Source: Primulina eburnea (taxonomy: Eukaryota > Streptophyta > Magnoliopsida > Lamiales > Gesneriaceae). From it: 64,000 nt of DNA. The notes under the pieces were generated by a model that did no database searches, was not told where the DNA came from, and saw only the letters and a program-made list of their open reading frames with translations. This document shows, piece by piece, positions 53,269 to 64,000 of the stretch (positions are counted from its first letter, which is position 1; each line of letters begins with the position of its first letter). The stretch is taken from assembly GCF_022965805.1 (NCBI RefSeq), contig NC_133115.1, positions 34,835,321 to 34,899,320 on the forward strand, written 5' to 3'. The translations under genes were made by a program, and so were the position numbers.

Positions 53269-53636
53269 AGTTAATATTGAAATTTGGACCTAACTCAACC
53301 TCAAGAACTAGCTCAACGGGGGAGGATTATCCAAGCCATATATACAATTCTCAGGGATTTTATCTAATGAATGCGGGAACACTAACACACCCCTCTCACG
53401 CCCATGAATGAACATATTAAACCTGAAGTTTACAAATGACCTCATATATGAGCAGAACAGATGGTCCAACTATGGGCAGTCCAACACATAACGATGAAAC
53501 ATGAGCTTTGATACCGTGTTAAGATTGAGATTTGAACCTAGGTAAACCCTAAAAACTAGCTCAATAGAGAAGGACTGTCCAAGCCTATATATACAAATCC
53601 CATAAATTTTGTCTTACTTACATGGGATAACTAACA
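53269..53636 (-). mobile_element. TRIM retrotransposon, copy 1
   Basis: Two terminal repeats of about 119 bp (53269-53387 and 53517-53636) share TGTTAG...TTAACA-type ends and words such as CTAGCTCAA and TCCAAGCC. About 129 bp lie between them. Next to the right-hand repeat, the minus strand reads CGGTATCAAAGC, one base from the initiator-Met primer site TGGTATCAAAGC. No coding capacity. The 5-bp target duplication is not preserved. Confidence 0.75.
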
Positions 53637-54939
53637 AATTCCGTGATCCACATCATTAATAAAATCTCTCACTATTCGACCTCAAGTAAAAAAAATCAGC
53701 CTGAGATGGGGTGCATGATTTTCTATTTCCTTCACTGTGATATTATGAAAACCTATCAGCAATTATTATTTATGCTTTTCGAAATAAATATACACATAAA
53801 AACATAATTCAATACCATGTCAATATTGTTCACATAATACTATCATATTTTGTTAGCCACAAATTTAATGGAGTTTATGATTATCTATTCATATTTTTTT
53901 ATAAATTCAATTTTAAATCTAATGTCCGATGAAGTCGAAAAAAGCTTATTATAAAATATTTTAATTACTAATAAAAAAAATTACATGCAAGGCAAGGACA
54001 AATGAGCAATTGGGAGAAAAAACAAAGGAAAGAGGAAAACAAGGGAGAGAGTGCCTACCATGCGATGTGATGACGACTGAATCCACAGAGGAAGAAGATG
54101 AATGGTGGAAAATAAATTATAATAATAATAAATATATAAAAATAAAAGAAAATGGCTTATTTTTATTTTTATTTTTATTTTTATTTAATATATTATTGTC
54201 TGTGTCCAGTATTATTGTTATTATTAATATTTAATGAGTGTACTGCGCTGACACAAGAGATATATGAATCAGCTTTATCGACAATGGTGAATTCATGAAA
54301 AAAAATCTCTCATTTTCTCCCCAACCCTTACTCTTTAAACTACATTCTGTTTCATCCCTTTCATTTTCTTCACTGACATCGGAAATACCTGCACACGCAC
54401 GCATACTGTAAACTGTCTTATAGTGTGTATGTATATAATATATATATATATGTATGTATACGTACATACACGTATATATACAGCAGTTCGTAGCTACCCC
54501 CCTATGTCCCTTAGCCGTATGGATGTGATGAGGGTGTGCAGCAGAGAGTGCAGAAGTTGCAGAAGAGGACAGCCCAGAAGTGCAGATTTTTTCCAGCCAT
54601 ATCATACCTTATTATTTTGCCTTTATTCCTGCAACTCGATTCATCAAATCCCCATGAACACTACGCCCCCCTTGTTACACTCCATCTCATTTCCCCAAGC
54701 TTAATCCTCCCGTTTGCTTTAATTTCCCCAACTACAAAAGCACCCATCGCAGTGCCTGATGTCTCAGATTTTTTCTTTCCCAAGTCCCGGCTAAATATGT
54801 GTGTGAATAATATGTATGATGATGATTTCTTTAACGTTTTTCTTGTTCCCGAGTCTAGGTTTGCTTTCTTGTAAACCCTTTTAAGTAGGATAATTTCCTC
54901 TCTTTGAATTCCTGTTTTTGGTTTCTTGGATTGCCTGAA
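53637..54939. other. Intergenic and promoter/5' leader of the NAC gene
   Basis: Contains ATTTTT repeats near 54155-54190 and a TA/TG-rich patch near 54425-54480. The leader of the NAC gene probably lies within the last few hundred bases. Confidence 0.4.
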
Positions 54940-56643
54940 ATGGAGGATTACCGCGCCTTCCAAGAAAGTCATGAATCACATTTGCCTCCGGGGTTCAGGT
55001 TCCACCCTCTTGATGAAGAACTGATCACGTACTACCTATTGAAGAAAGTACTCGACTGTAATTTCACCAGCAGAGCCATTGCTGAAGTTGATCTTAACAA
55101 GTGCGAGCCCTGGCATCTCCCAGGTAGATTCTTAGTCCTTGAGAGTTTCTTCTCTCTTTTTAATTTTTCTTCACTAGTTAGCTATCATGCGGTACAAATG
55201 CACCGAATTTTGCATGGCTTTTACAAGGGTTTTTTGACTTTCATCGTGTAGGGAGAGCAAAACTCGGAGAAAAAGAATGGTACTTTTTCAGCCTTCGTGA
55301 CCGCAAGTACCCAACCGGGTTAAGGACTAACCGGGCTACCGAAGCCGGCTATTGGAAAGCCACTGGCAAAGACCGGGAAATCTACAGCTCGAAGTCTTGC
55401 TCGCTGGTGGGCATGAAGAAAACCCTAGTTTTCTACTTGGGCAGGGCTCCGAAAGGAGAGAAGAGCAACTGGGTCATGCATGAATACCGTCTCGAAGGAA
55501 AACTTGCATATCATTATTTATCCAGGAACTCCAAGGTTCGGTTATTTGCTCTTCGTATTCAAACCAATTCGATTTTTTACTTGCCAATCATTGATGAGTA
55601 GTGGTGATTTTGGATTGCGTAATGTAGTAATGTACACTTTACAGATGCTTTTTGTTTGGATTGCTTAAAATCAGTTTTTTTTCTTAGTTTTCGTATTGTT
55701 GGCATGGGTTATTGAAGCGGAACTGGTAGTCTAATTTGCCTGTCAAGTACTTGACGGACATGTTACATTGCACATGATGAATGCGATGGAACGACGGCCA
55801 TGTTACATTTCACATGATGATTGCGATGGAACGACGGCCATGTTACATTTCACATGATGAATGCGATAGAACGACGACATATTTATATTCGGCCTTTTCT
55901 TTCTTGCATTGTTGTAATTCGAATGGCTGTCTTGACGCTGATGGGATTGGGTGAAAATTGATTAATTAGAAAGTTGCTTTAACGTTTGGATCCATATCTA
56001 AGTGGATTTTGATTGAACGGATCATTGTAGGAAGTGACATTCGATGTGTAATTTGATTGTACTTGACATTTATCCTAGGAAGGATTGTTTCACTTGTGTG
56101 TTGTAGGATGAATGGGTGATTTCAAGGGTTTTTCAAAAGAGTGGCGCCGGTGGCGGCGGAAAGAAGAGGGCCGCCATCCAAGTCAACCTGGAAGTAAGCT
56201 CCCCGTCTTCAGTTTCGTTGCCGCCGCTGCTCGAACTCTCGGCCACCTCTACTGACCACGACAGCTCCTCCTACCATGGTGCCGATGGTAAATCCAAGGA
56301 GCACGTGCCCTGTTTCTCCACCACTGCACTGCCAAGTTTCAACCACAATTCCCTCTTCGAGTTTCCGCCTCCTCCTCCACTGAACTCACTCATGCATGAT
56401 ATGTCATCTTCATCCTCTGCTCCCCATTTCCCGAGGCACGGCCTCGGAGCTTCTGCATTCCCGAGCCTGAGGACACTTCAAGAAAACCTTCAGCTGCCTA
56501 AATTCTTCTCCGGTATTTCTGCACCGTCCGTGGTCGGCGGCGGCGTTGATCCGATGTCTGTATATGGCACTCTGGGCCCATTTCCTCCGCCCCAGAATCA
56601 GAAGATAGGCCCCACCGAGCTTGATTGCATGTGGAGTTTTTAA
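54940..56643 (+). CDS. NAM/CUC: NAM/CUC-type NAC transcription factor
   Basis: Three exons, 54940-55123, 55252-55535 and 56107-56643, give 334 residues. The NAC domain (about 15-165) carries [84 protein letters not shown] and [11 protein letters not shown]. The wording matches petunia NAM, snapdragon CUPULIFORMIS and Arabidopsis CUC1/CUC2, which set organ boundaries and shoot meristem identity. The C-terminal half is Ser/Pro-rich and ends LDCMWSF. An miR164 site lies in exon 3. Two conserved positions differ from the usual family: PLDEEL for PTDEEL, and FYLGRAPKG for FYKGRAPKG in the DNA-binding part. NAC100/ORE1-type relatives are less likely given [14 protein letters not shown] and REIYSSK. 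Confidence 0.93.
55759..55878. repeat. Three 40-bp tandem units in NAC intron 2
   Basis: CATGTTACATTTCACATGAT followed by GAATGCGATGGAACGACGGC recurs at 55759, 55799 and 55839 (period 40) with a few substitutions. Confidence 0.9.
56300..56320 (+). promoter_or_regulatory. miR164 target site in the NAC coding sequence
   Basis: A 21-nt window reading AGCACGTGCCCTG then TTTCTCCA encodes EHVPCFS. Against mature miR164a it differs from perfect complement only at the 5' base and at one position that forms a G:U pair. CUC1, CUC2 and NAM carry the same site at the same place, and miR164 cleavage limits their boundary expression. Confidence 0.93.
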
Positions 56644-57745
56644 TTAATAATCCAAAGTCCTGAGCTTTATCTAAATTTCAGTACTAATATTCTATGCATG
56701 CAAGATTACGTGTGTACTTGTAGTTCATTTATGTATGTTTGCGAGACCCCCAACTTCTCTAGGATTCTATCGTATTATTGTACTGGATGTAATGAATGCT
56801 AATGCTATGCATTTTCTTTGCGGTCTGTTTTCTTGCTGCTGTTTAATAATTTTGAAATTTCTTTATTTATTTTTACCCATTTGGTATATTTAAAATTTCT
56901 TGGATTTTCTGTGATTACTTTCACTCAAGTGTGGGAGAAGTCACGAGTTCTAAGCCCACAAACCTGATCGATCCTCTTAGTTAAAAAAATATCCTAGAAT
57001 TCGATTCATTTTGGTAAGCAAAATTGTTTAGAATAACACTTTCATTTGATTTGATTTCACAAAATACAAGTTATAAACTAAAAATAAAAATTCATGACAA
57101 GATCAAAAATAAAAAATTAATAGGTTTAAAAATAATAAAAAAATGCAATTTATTGAAATTTAAAAAAATGATATGTAATTTCTTTTCATATCTAACGAAT
57201 ATTTATGGATGTAATAATTGTGTTGTGAATAGTACAGGGTACTATTTCATAACATCACCATCCGATCTGGTCCTTACTGCTTGGCATGTCGGAAAATTGT
57301 GATAATGGGAACCAATAACTTTAAGACGAAGGGAAAAGTAGGTACGGTTTTTCTTTTTTTTCCCCTTTGGAAACAAATTTAATTGAAATTGGTTCAACTC
57401 TATTTCAGCCTCTTTACATTTGAAATAATGCATATATATGTGGTTCATTAATTCGAGTTTCTGTTAATCCTACATAGCCGGTTTGAAGAGCTGCGCTTAA
57501 TGACATTCTACCGCCCGTCGATGTGATATCCTTACCATAAAAACGATGATTATCATTAATTCAAACATATCCAATGGTGTTCGTTGATTCGGGTTTACAC
57601 TTGCTTGTGCATATATATATATATATTTTAAAGATAACGTGATCATAAAATATATCCGTGAGACGATCGATAGACGCTTCAACGTGTGAAGAGATGGATA
57701 AAATGGGTAAATATAAAGTGTTACAGATTAGATGAGTTTAAAATT
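56644..57745. other. 3' flank of the NAC gene, intergenic
   Basis: No gene is supported. AT-rich open frames near 57024-57302 have no family resemblance. Confidence 0.45.
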
Positions 57746-57922
57746 GGCAAAAACTTGTGTGAGACGGTCTCACGGGTCGTATTCGTGAGACGGATCTCTT
57801 ATTTGGATCACAAAAAGTATTACTTTTTATGCTAAGAGTATTACATTTTATTGTGAATATGGGTAGGGTTGACCCGTCTCACAGATTATGATCCGTGAGA
57901 CGGTCTCATATGAGACTCACTC
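57746..57922 (+). mobile_element. GTGAGAC MITE, 177-bp copy
   Basis: Perfect 9-bp duplication TTTAAAATT (57737-57745 and 57923-57931). It lacks about 5 bp of the centre compared with the 182-bp copies. Confidence 0.92.
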
Positions 57923-58072
57923 TTTAAAATTTAGGTAGGAGTACGAAAGGATTGGGGGAGTTAATGGGGGAGACTATCCAATGCACGGATTTAACTGCGG
58001 CACGCCAACTTCCATATTAGTGCAAGTTTTTTGGAATTTCATTGTGACATATGATATCAAATCTTTGCAGAT

Positions 58073-58077
<5 letters not shown>

Positions 58078-58146
<69 letters not shown>
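58078..58146. repeat. (TA)n microsatellite, about 68 bp
   Basis: A pure TA run that abuts the retroelement remnant starting at 58147. The other side of that remnant also joins TA-rich sequence. Confidence 0.95.
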
Positions 58147-58150
<4 letters not shown>

Positions 58151-59122
58151 CGATCCTGACGAAATGGACGAGCAGGGTCGGGTGCTCCACCGGATCATAT
58201 CAATAATTTATTAAGGAAAATGAGCAAGGTAGATGAACCCGTGAACTATAGCTTCCACTGTGACCTGCAAATAAGGAGATGAACTCGTGAATGGGCACCA
58301 GAGGGGTGTCCGGCGTAGGCCACTCCGATGCTTAAGTCAGCAGGTGAAGATGATAACCAATGTAGCTTAGATAAAAGTAAAGGCTACTGGTGTAAATATA
58401 TGTGATAACATATGTGTAAGGATGAATTCTCCAGAGAGAACCAGAGAGGGGATCCCTCAAATGAGAAGTATACCTGCTTATTTATAGGAGAAAATGAGGT
58501 AGGTACCTCGATTCCAGTGCCACCTACTAAGTATGGCAAGTCGGTTGTCCATACCCTAGCTTCTGATGACTTCTAGGACACTCCAAGCTCAAGTTGTTCT
58601 GACAGATTAGACGGCCTGTATCAATCATACTCGAGTGTGGTTCAATTCTCGAGGTGGCCCGGTTAGAATACCTCCCGGGGCTTTATATGAGAGCCCGGGC
58701 GCCTGGTTGCCCGTGGAGTAGAGTCCGAGCTTGCACTTGACCGGCTTCAGAAGAATCCATCCTGAAAATTGATTCTGATTTGGGAATCCATTTGATATCC
58801 CGGGTCATTCATGACCCGGGCTCTTACACGGGTATCATCACACATCCCTTAAATAGTCGGGCTAGAGTCATACTCGCTGTCCCGATTTAGTCATGCTTGG
58901 ATTCCCAAAGAGATGATCAATCTAGTTTATAAAAGCATCGGGGGCTTCATGTCTCCCAGAGATGGGATGAGGAGTCGGAGTCTCGTGTCTCATGGACTTG
59001 AGATAATACGCCAGGAACTTTCAATAAGTAGTCGGGATATTGAGCTCTAAACCGGATAAAAATCTCTGTACTTAGTAGATGACCGAGGTTCGGGTCCCTG
59101 GGCCAAGGTACGGGTCCCTAGA

Positions 59123-59735
59123 CTTACAAATAACCAAGGCGCGGAGCCTTGGGCCGGAGAACATGTCCCGGGACCTAGGAGTGGTCGAGGTGCGGAGCCC
59201 CGAGCCAGGGTGTAGTGCCCTGGGCTTTTAAGAACCAAGGTGCGGAGCCTTGAGCTGGGGAGCATGTCCCGGGACTTGGGAATGGTCGAGATGTGTGGCC
59301 CCGAGCCAGGGTGTAGTGCCCTGGGCTTTTAAGAACCAAGGTGCGGAGCCTTGGGCCGGGGAGCATGTCCCGGGACTTGGGAATGGTCGAGGTGTGTGGC
59401 CCCGAGCCAGGGTGTAGTGCCCTGGGCTTTTAAGAACCAAGGTGCGGAGCCTTGGGCCGGGGAGCATGTCCCGGGACTTGGGAATGGTCGAGGTGTGTGG
59501 CCCGGAGCCAGGGTGTAGTGCCTTGGGCTTTTAAGAACCAAGGTGCGGAGCCTTGGGCCGGGAAGCATGTCCCGGGACTTGGGTATGGTCGAGGTGTGTG
59601 GCTCCGAGCCAGGGTGTAGTGCCCTGGGCTTTTAAGAACCAAGGTGCGGAGCCTTGGGCCGGGGAGCATGTCCCGGGACTTGGGAATGGTCGAGGTGTGT
59701 GGCCCCGAGCCAGGTTTGAGAACCCTGGGCTTATA
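59123..59735. repeat. GC-rich minisatellite, 101-bp period, about six units
   Basis: ACCAAGGTGCGGAGCC recurs at 59234, 59335, 59436, 59537 and 59638, with a diverged first unit at 59123. Units share GGAGCATGTCCCGGGACTTG and CGAGCCAGGGTGTAGTGCCC. Because 101 is not a multiple of three, overlapping frames repeat shifted by one unit; these are not genes. Confidence 0.93.
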
Positions 59736-60115
59736 AATAAGATGCTGGGGCCTCATGTCTCCCGGACTTAATAGGAATGTGCCGGGGGCTCATGTCTCCC
59801 GAACTCCAGATACTATGCCGGGGCCTCATATCTCCCGGACTTAAGATAATGTGTCGGGGCCTCATATCTCTCGGACTCAAGATACTGTGCCGGGGCCTCG
59901 TATCTCCCGGACTTTCAAGAAGGTGCCGTTGTGGTCTGCATGTTATGCCCGGGTGCTCTGGTATGTCTGCCCGGGTTGTCTGTATGGTCTGCCCAGGCTG
60001 TCTGGATGTGTGCCCGGGCTCTGGCATGTTCTGCCCGGGTTGTCTGTATGGTCTGCCCGGGCTGTCTGGATGTCTGCCCGGGCTCTGGCATGGTCTGCCC
60101 GGGCTCTCAAGAATG
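59736..60115. repeat. Shorter GC-rich repeats next to the minisatellite
   Basis: About five units of a roughly 40-bp repeat with GGGGCCTCATATCTCCCGGA (59736-59925) are followed by TGCCCGGG-centred units with CTGTCTGGATGT and CTCTGGCATG (59940-60105). Confidence 0.8.
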
Positions 60116-60196
60116 TGCCGGGATCTCATGTCTCCCGAACTTTTAATTTTTCTGCTTCTCCTGCTATATTAGTTTTATTAAAAACCAAATCACTAA

Positions 60197-60822
60197 CCTG
60201 GAAATAATGAATCAGAATTCATTTTCTGTAGAGTGAAACTTCTCTAGTTGAGCTAAATTACCTGACTAATATAGCTGTATGCTACTGAGTGCATAGAAAA
60301 TGCTCTTCCACGCCAATCCAGGATAGCTGCTGAGCTTTGAGCCCATATAAAATCCACATATACGATCTGAGAGCTGAGCTGGTCGGACTGATATGTTTGC
60401 CAAGCAGAGTTGGGCTTATTGAGGTGCCGAGCAAGGTCGGACTTGCTTTTGAATGGAAACCTATATCTACGTCTTGAACTCAAGTTCCCACAGACGCCGC
60501 CAATGATGCGATCCTGGAAATAATGAATCAGAATTCATTTTCTGTAGAGTGAAACTTCTCTAGTTGAGCTAAATTACGTGACTAATATAGCTGTATGCTA
60601 CTGAGTACATAGAAAATGCTCTTCCACGCCAATCCAGGATAGCTGCTGAGCTTTGAGCCCATATAAAATCCACATATACGATCTGAGAGCTGAGCTGGTC
60701 GGACTGATATGTTTGCCGAAGCAGAGTTGGGCTTATTGCGGTGCCGAGCAAGGTCGGACTTGCTTTTGAATGGAAACCATATCTACGTCTTGAACTCAAG
60801 TTCCCACAGACGGCGCCAATAT
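60197..60822 (-). repeat. 316-bp tandem duplication of the retroelement leader
   Basis: CCTGGAAATAATGAATCAGA occurs at 60197 and 60513, and the two units match closely to CAGACGCCGCCAAT and CAGACGGCGCCAAT. Each yields similar minus-strand frames of 76-80 residues that I regard as non-coding. Confidence 0.85.
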
Positions 60823-61059
60823 ATATTTCATATATGTATATTTCATATATGTATGTATGTATATACCGAGATTCAGAATTTGTAGAAGTCTCAAGAAAAT
60901 ATAATATACCATAAGATGTCAAAATATTCAACCCCATAAAACTAAATATATGACACAAACATTTTTAATACAATGCAACTACGTAACACGGCATGTATAT
61001 AAAAAATTTGTCTTCTAGAACATGAAATTAAATATATATTGTATTTTCTAATACAATTT
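60823..61059. other. TA-rich spacer
   Basis: Contains short TATATG/TATGTATG repeats. No gene. Confidence 0.5.
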
Positions 61060-61335
61060 TGTTAAGATTAGAACTTGGACCTAATTCAATCTCTCTCACG
61101 CTCAGGAATGAACATCTGGAGCGTGGAGTTTACAAATGACCCAATTATGGGCAGAACGAGTGGCCTAATTATAGGCAGTCCAACACATAACGGTGGAACC
61201 CGGGCTTTGATACCATGTTAAGATTGGATTTTGGACCTAACTCAACCCCAAAAGCTAGCTCAAGGGGGGAGGATTGTCCAAGCCAATATATACAATTTTC
61301 AAGTTATTTATCCAACCGATATGAGATAATTAACA
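61060..61335 (-). mobile_element. TRIM retrotransposon, copy 2 (one LTR mostly deleted)
   Basis: Perfect 5-bp duplication AATTT (61055-61059 and 61336-61340). The right-hand LTR is intact (61216-61335, TGTTAAG...TTAACA), and the minus strand next to it reads TGGTATCAAAGCCC, the initiator-Met primer site. The left-hand LTR keeps only about 35 bp. Internal words (TTTACAAATGACC, GGGCAGTCCAACACATAACG) match copy 1 at 53269-53636. Confidence 0.83.
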
Positions 61336-61340
61336 AATTT

Positions 61341-62142
61341 TCGAATAAAAAAAACTAACGCAAATATACCCAAAAAAAAAAACATTGCCTATAATTTTCT
61401 TTTTCCATGTACACCACAGTTTTTGGGAGTGGTGGGGGCATTTCTTTTTAATTTCGATTTCTTCATTTGTTTGACATAATCAAATGTTTTAGCGCCCCGA
61501 AATGATTGACAATATATATAGAAGGCTTCATCCGAGTCCGTGGCCTAGAAATCACTCGACACCTTTCTTTGAAAATAGCCAACTTTTAAAACAAATTCGG
61601 ATAACATCGATTATCCGACGTTGTAGTACTTACGCCTAGGACCATCCACTCGACCCAAGTAACATATTCCATTATTAACCTAGCACATACACTTACCAAT
61701 CCAAAATTATTTTGCTTCTTTGAATTGATGTATTCGAAGTCATTTGAAATCTCTCTCTCTATCTCAAATCATTTTCACAAACTAAAATCTTTGGATCCAA
61801 CTACAACCTAAAAAATAAAACTTCAAATTTGATTGTAGATACGTAGCCAAGTCCCCTGACTATTTAATGTTTCTTGACCACTTAAAAAAAGTTAGAAATA
61901 ATCACGAGAAATATTGTCGTTGGTTTCGATGGTTTTTAATTTATTCTTGAAAACTTTTGTCCGTATCTCCTCAACTCATTCATCGTGGGGGGCACACACG
62001 CAGAGACATTGTATTGATCGAAGCTTTTATCTTGTCGTCGGAGAAAAGAAAGAGGTTTTGTCTGTTTCCTGTGAAAACATTATGGCATCAAATCAAGAAT
62101 AAAGTAGTGCATACTTCAAATAAAGTAGCTAGAAGAAGTTCA
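61341..62142. other. Intergenic and 5' leader of the Yippee gene
   Basis: No other gene is seen. A short upstream frame (MASNQE, ATG at 62081) precedes the chosen start and could lower translation. Confidence 0.4.
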
Positions 62143-63723
62143 ATGTCGGGTGACATGAATAAGAGGCCGGAGACAATTGAGTTGGAAGGAGAAGCTTACA
62201 AATGCAAATCTTGCAATACCCATTTGGCTTTGGCTACTGATATAGTCACACGGGTTCATTTTTATGCAACTCTCAGAGAAATTCTCATCTACACTTTGAT
62301 TTTGACAGTATCTAGTATTGTTGCAGGCGTTTCATACCAGCCGGGGGCGGGCATACCTTTTCAATATTGTGTAAGTTTCCGTGGCCAGGGGATGAAAACT
62401 CCGGTTTACAATCAAGAACCATTTAGTTAAACAAATCTTGAAACCTGGGAACTTCTTTGAACTGGAGATGATACGTGTGTTTGGTGTGTAACTTGAGGTT
62501 GTGTTTGAATGATGGATTTGATTCGGTGGATAGATTTGATTTGTAGTATAGATTTCGAACTCACGTGGATTCAAATCATAGACTAGTGGATAAAATTTCC
62601 TTCTTATGAAAAAAGATCCGTAATTTAACTTGTGTTAGACAACTACTTGTGCTCCCAAGTAAGATTGTTACATGTGATGGCAGTTTGCCACAAGTAACCC
62701 AAGCTGCAAATTTTGCTCCCAGAGTGAACATCAATGTCGGAGCTCGTGAGAAGAGGATGATGATTTCCGGAATGCATACAGTGGCAGATATCTCATGTTG
62801 CTGTTGTGGACAAATTCTTGGGTGGAAATACGTAGTCTCTCGCACTATTTTCTTTTTTTGCACCTCTTACAGTTTTCACCACGCATTGGATTAATTCCGA
62901 TTTCTTCTAAACCTTTCCAGGAAGCTGTAGAAGATCATGAGACCCAGAAATGTAAAGAAGGAAAATTTGTTCTTGAAAGGTTGTTTTCTATCCGTGCAAT
63001 TTGTTCCACAGTACCACATAGGTTCGGGTTTGACCCGGAACCGAACCGGACCTAGCCCGTGGTCGACATGCCGGTCAACCAATCAATGAGTTTGATCCGA
63101 GACCGGGACTGTGACGGTAACTATCTGTATGCGGGCTGGCCGGGGTGGCAATTTTTTTTTAATTTTTTTAATAGAAAATAGCATGTGGACAATTTAATAA
63201 TATTTTTTGCGATAATAAAAAAAAAATCGACAAAAAAAAACTCGGGACATCAAAATTTAGTATTGAATTTTTTTATAAGTTTTATTTAATATAATATAAC
63301 TGTTCAAATTTTTGGACATAATAATTAAAAGTGTTTAATGTTAATAACGATTGAGATTGAATATTTCATCCAAGAAAATTAATTTTTTTTAAAAAAAACC
63401 TATTGATCATAAAAATTACAGAACTCGTTAAAATTTGGGTTGAACCGGACCGGACCCAAACTATTCACAGGGACCAGAACCGCACCCGGCCCGAATGACA
63501 TGTACGGTTAAGGGTGGGATTTTCCCAACTCTAACCAGGCGGATCAATCCCAGACCGGCTCGTGACCATGTCTACTACCACATTTGCTCTCCAACTGAAT
63601 TAACACCTGAAATCCCCTGGTTTGACACAGTTTTACTCTTTTTTTCCTGGGACCAGGGTGAGTATTACAGATGGAGTAGACTCAGAATTGAGTGCTGATG
63701 CTCAATCCACTAAAGATACATAG
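62143..63723 (+). CDS. Yippee-like zinc-binding protein
   Basis: Five exons give 129 residues: 62143-62253, 62327-62370, 62723-62831, 62921-62979 and 63657-63723, all GT/AG and in phase. The fold signature is complete: YKCKSCNTHLAL (Cys21, Cys24), RAFHTSRGRAYLFNIV, GAREKRMMISGMHTVADI, SCCCCGQILGWKY (Cys77, Cys80) and KCKEGKFVLER. The two CxxC pairs bind one zinc. The last exon encodes VSITDGVDSELSADAQS, equivalent to the VDG-D-E tail of plant relatives; its acceptor, after an intron of 677 bp, is GGGACCAG. Yippee proteins are small conserved eukaryotic proteins of uncertain role, related in fold to cereblon's thalidomide-binding domain. The start at MSGDMNKRPE was chosen as the first ATG in frame. 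Confidence 0.87.
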
Positions 63724-64000
63724 ATTTTTGTTCTGCTATTTAGGATGGCAGAAGTATGTAAAATGTTTATGTACTTGTACCATCAAAATTACCTTTTTTA
63801 AGAGCAATCTGCATTAGACTTTGGCCTCTCAGGAATATTGAGATCGTGAGAGCTTCTCTTGAAGCAAGCTGAATACTGTCGTCTGTTATACAATATCGAT
63901 TGCATAATTACCTAATTCAATTTTTATGACACTAGAAAAATGGATGCAGAACATCAAGGAGAGTGCTCGTGTTCACAGCTAAGAAACGAGAACATAAAAT
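63724..64000. other. 3' flank of the Yippee gene to the window edge
   Basis: Probably 3' untranslated region followed by spacer. A frame starting MDAEHQGECSCSQLRNENIK near 63941 runs off the window and cannot be assessed. Confidence 0.4.

Larger units (their letters stand above)
58147..60822 (-). mobile_element. Recombinant LTR-retrotransposon remnant, non-coding
   Basis: On the minus strand TTGGCGCCGTCTGTGGGAAC (60822 inward) is the primer-site/leader word of many plant Ty3-type elements. A variant (GGCGGCGTCTGTGGG) recurs at about 60495-60510, preceded by AGGATCGCATCA. The same LTR-end word CAGGATCGCATC terminates the element at 58147. My reading is a missing 5' LTR, a duplicated leader, a deleted interior and a long 3' LTR (about 58147-60196) holding GC-rich tandem repeats. 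No gag or pol frame was found. The boundaries sit in TA-rich DNA, so no target duplication can be recognised. Confidence 0.6.

Noticed and set aside
59047..59756. Series of overlapping minus-strand frames with repeated SPGTCSPAQGSAPW
   Set aside because: They shift by 101 bp with the minisatellite period and have no start or family support.

Overview
This is a nuclear segment from a flowering plant. Genes have spliced exons with GT/AG introns, intergenic DNA is AT-rich, and non-autonomous transposons are very dense. A dicot is certain from the gene families. The abundant MITE built on GTGAGACGGTCTCAC, the NAM/CUP-like NAC gene and the gene order make an asterid, probably Lamiales, my best guess; that placement is inference.

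Genes, left to right: the 3' end of an unidentified plus-strand gene (1-265); a mitochondrial RTN4IP1-like NAD(P)H-dependent quinone reductase, 7 exons (1225-4859, +); a large single-exon acidic protein of the plant 'protamine P1 family'/HCF243-like type (11816-14143, +); a two-exon DUF599 membrane protein (16843-17730, +) followed by a decayed tandem copy interrupted by a Ty1/copia-bearing insertion (18118-19424); a DUF1685 gene with a one-base frameshift (19873-20877, -); a six-exon gene for an ePHD plus AAA+ ATPase chromatin-type protein (27105-36624, -); a seven-exon tyrosine/nicotianamine-type aminotransferase (43795-46493, -); a NAM/CUC-type NAC transcription factor with an intact miR164 site (54940-56643, +); and a five-exon Yippee-like zinc protein (62143-63723, +). 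From memory, RTN4IP1-like, AAA/ePHD and CUC lie in the same order on Arabidopsis chromosome 3 (about AT3G15090 - AT3G15120 - AT3G15170), so the window looks like an ancestral block expanded by transposons. The genes do not form one pathway.

The most interesting non-genic content is a 182-bp palindromic MITE family. I count about 14 copies, most with exact or near-exact 9-bp target duplications, including one copy nested in another, one nested in a hAT MITE and one pair made by segmental duplication. Alongside are at least four hAT-like MITEs with 8-bp target duplications, two TRIM retrotransposons of one family, other terminal-inverted-repeat elements, and a recombinant LTR-retrotransposon remnant holding a 101-bp GC-rich minisatellite (58147-60822). 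Three long (TA)n tracts and several short tandem duplications complete the picture.

Exon boundaries were derived by eye from reading frame, splice consensus and family conservation. No transcript evidence was available.
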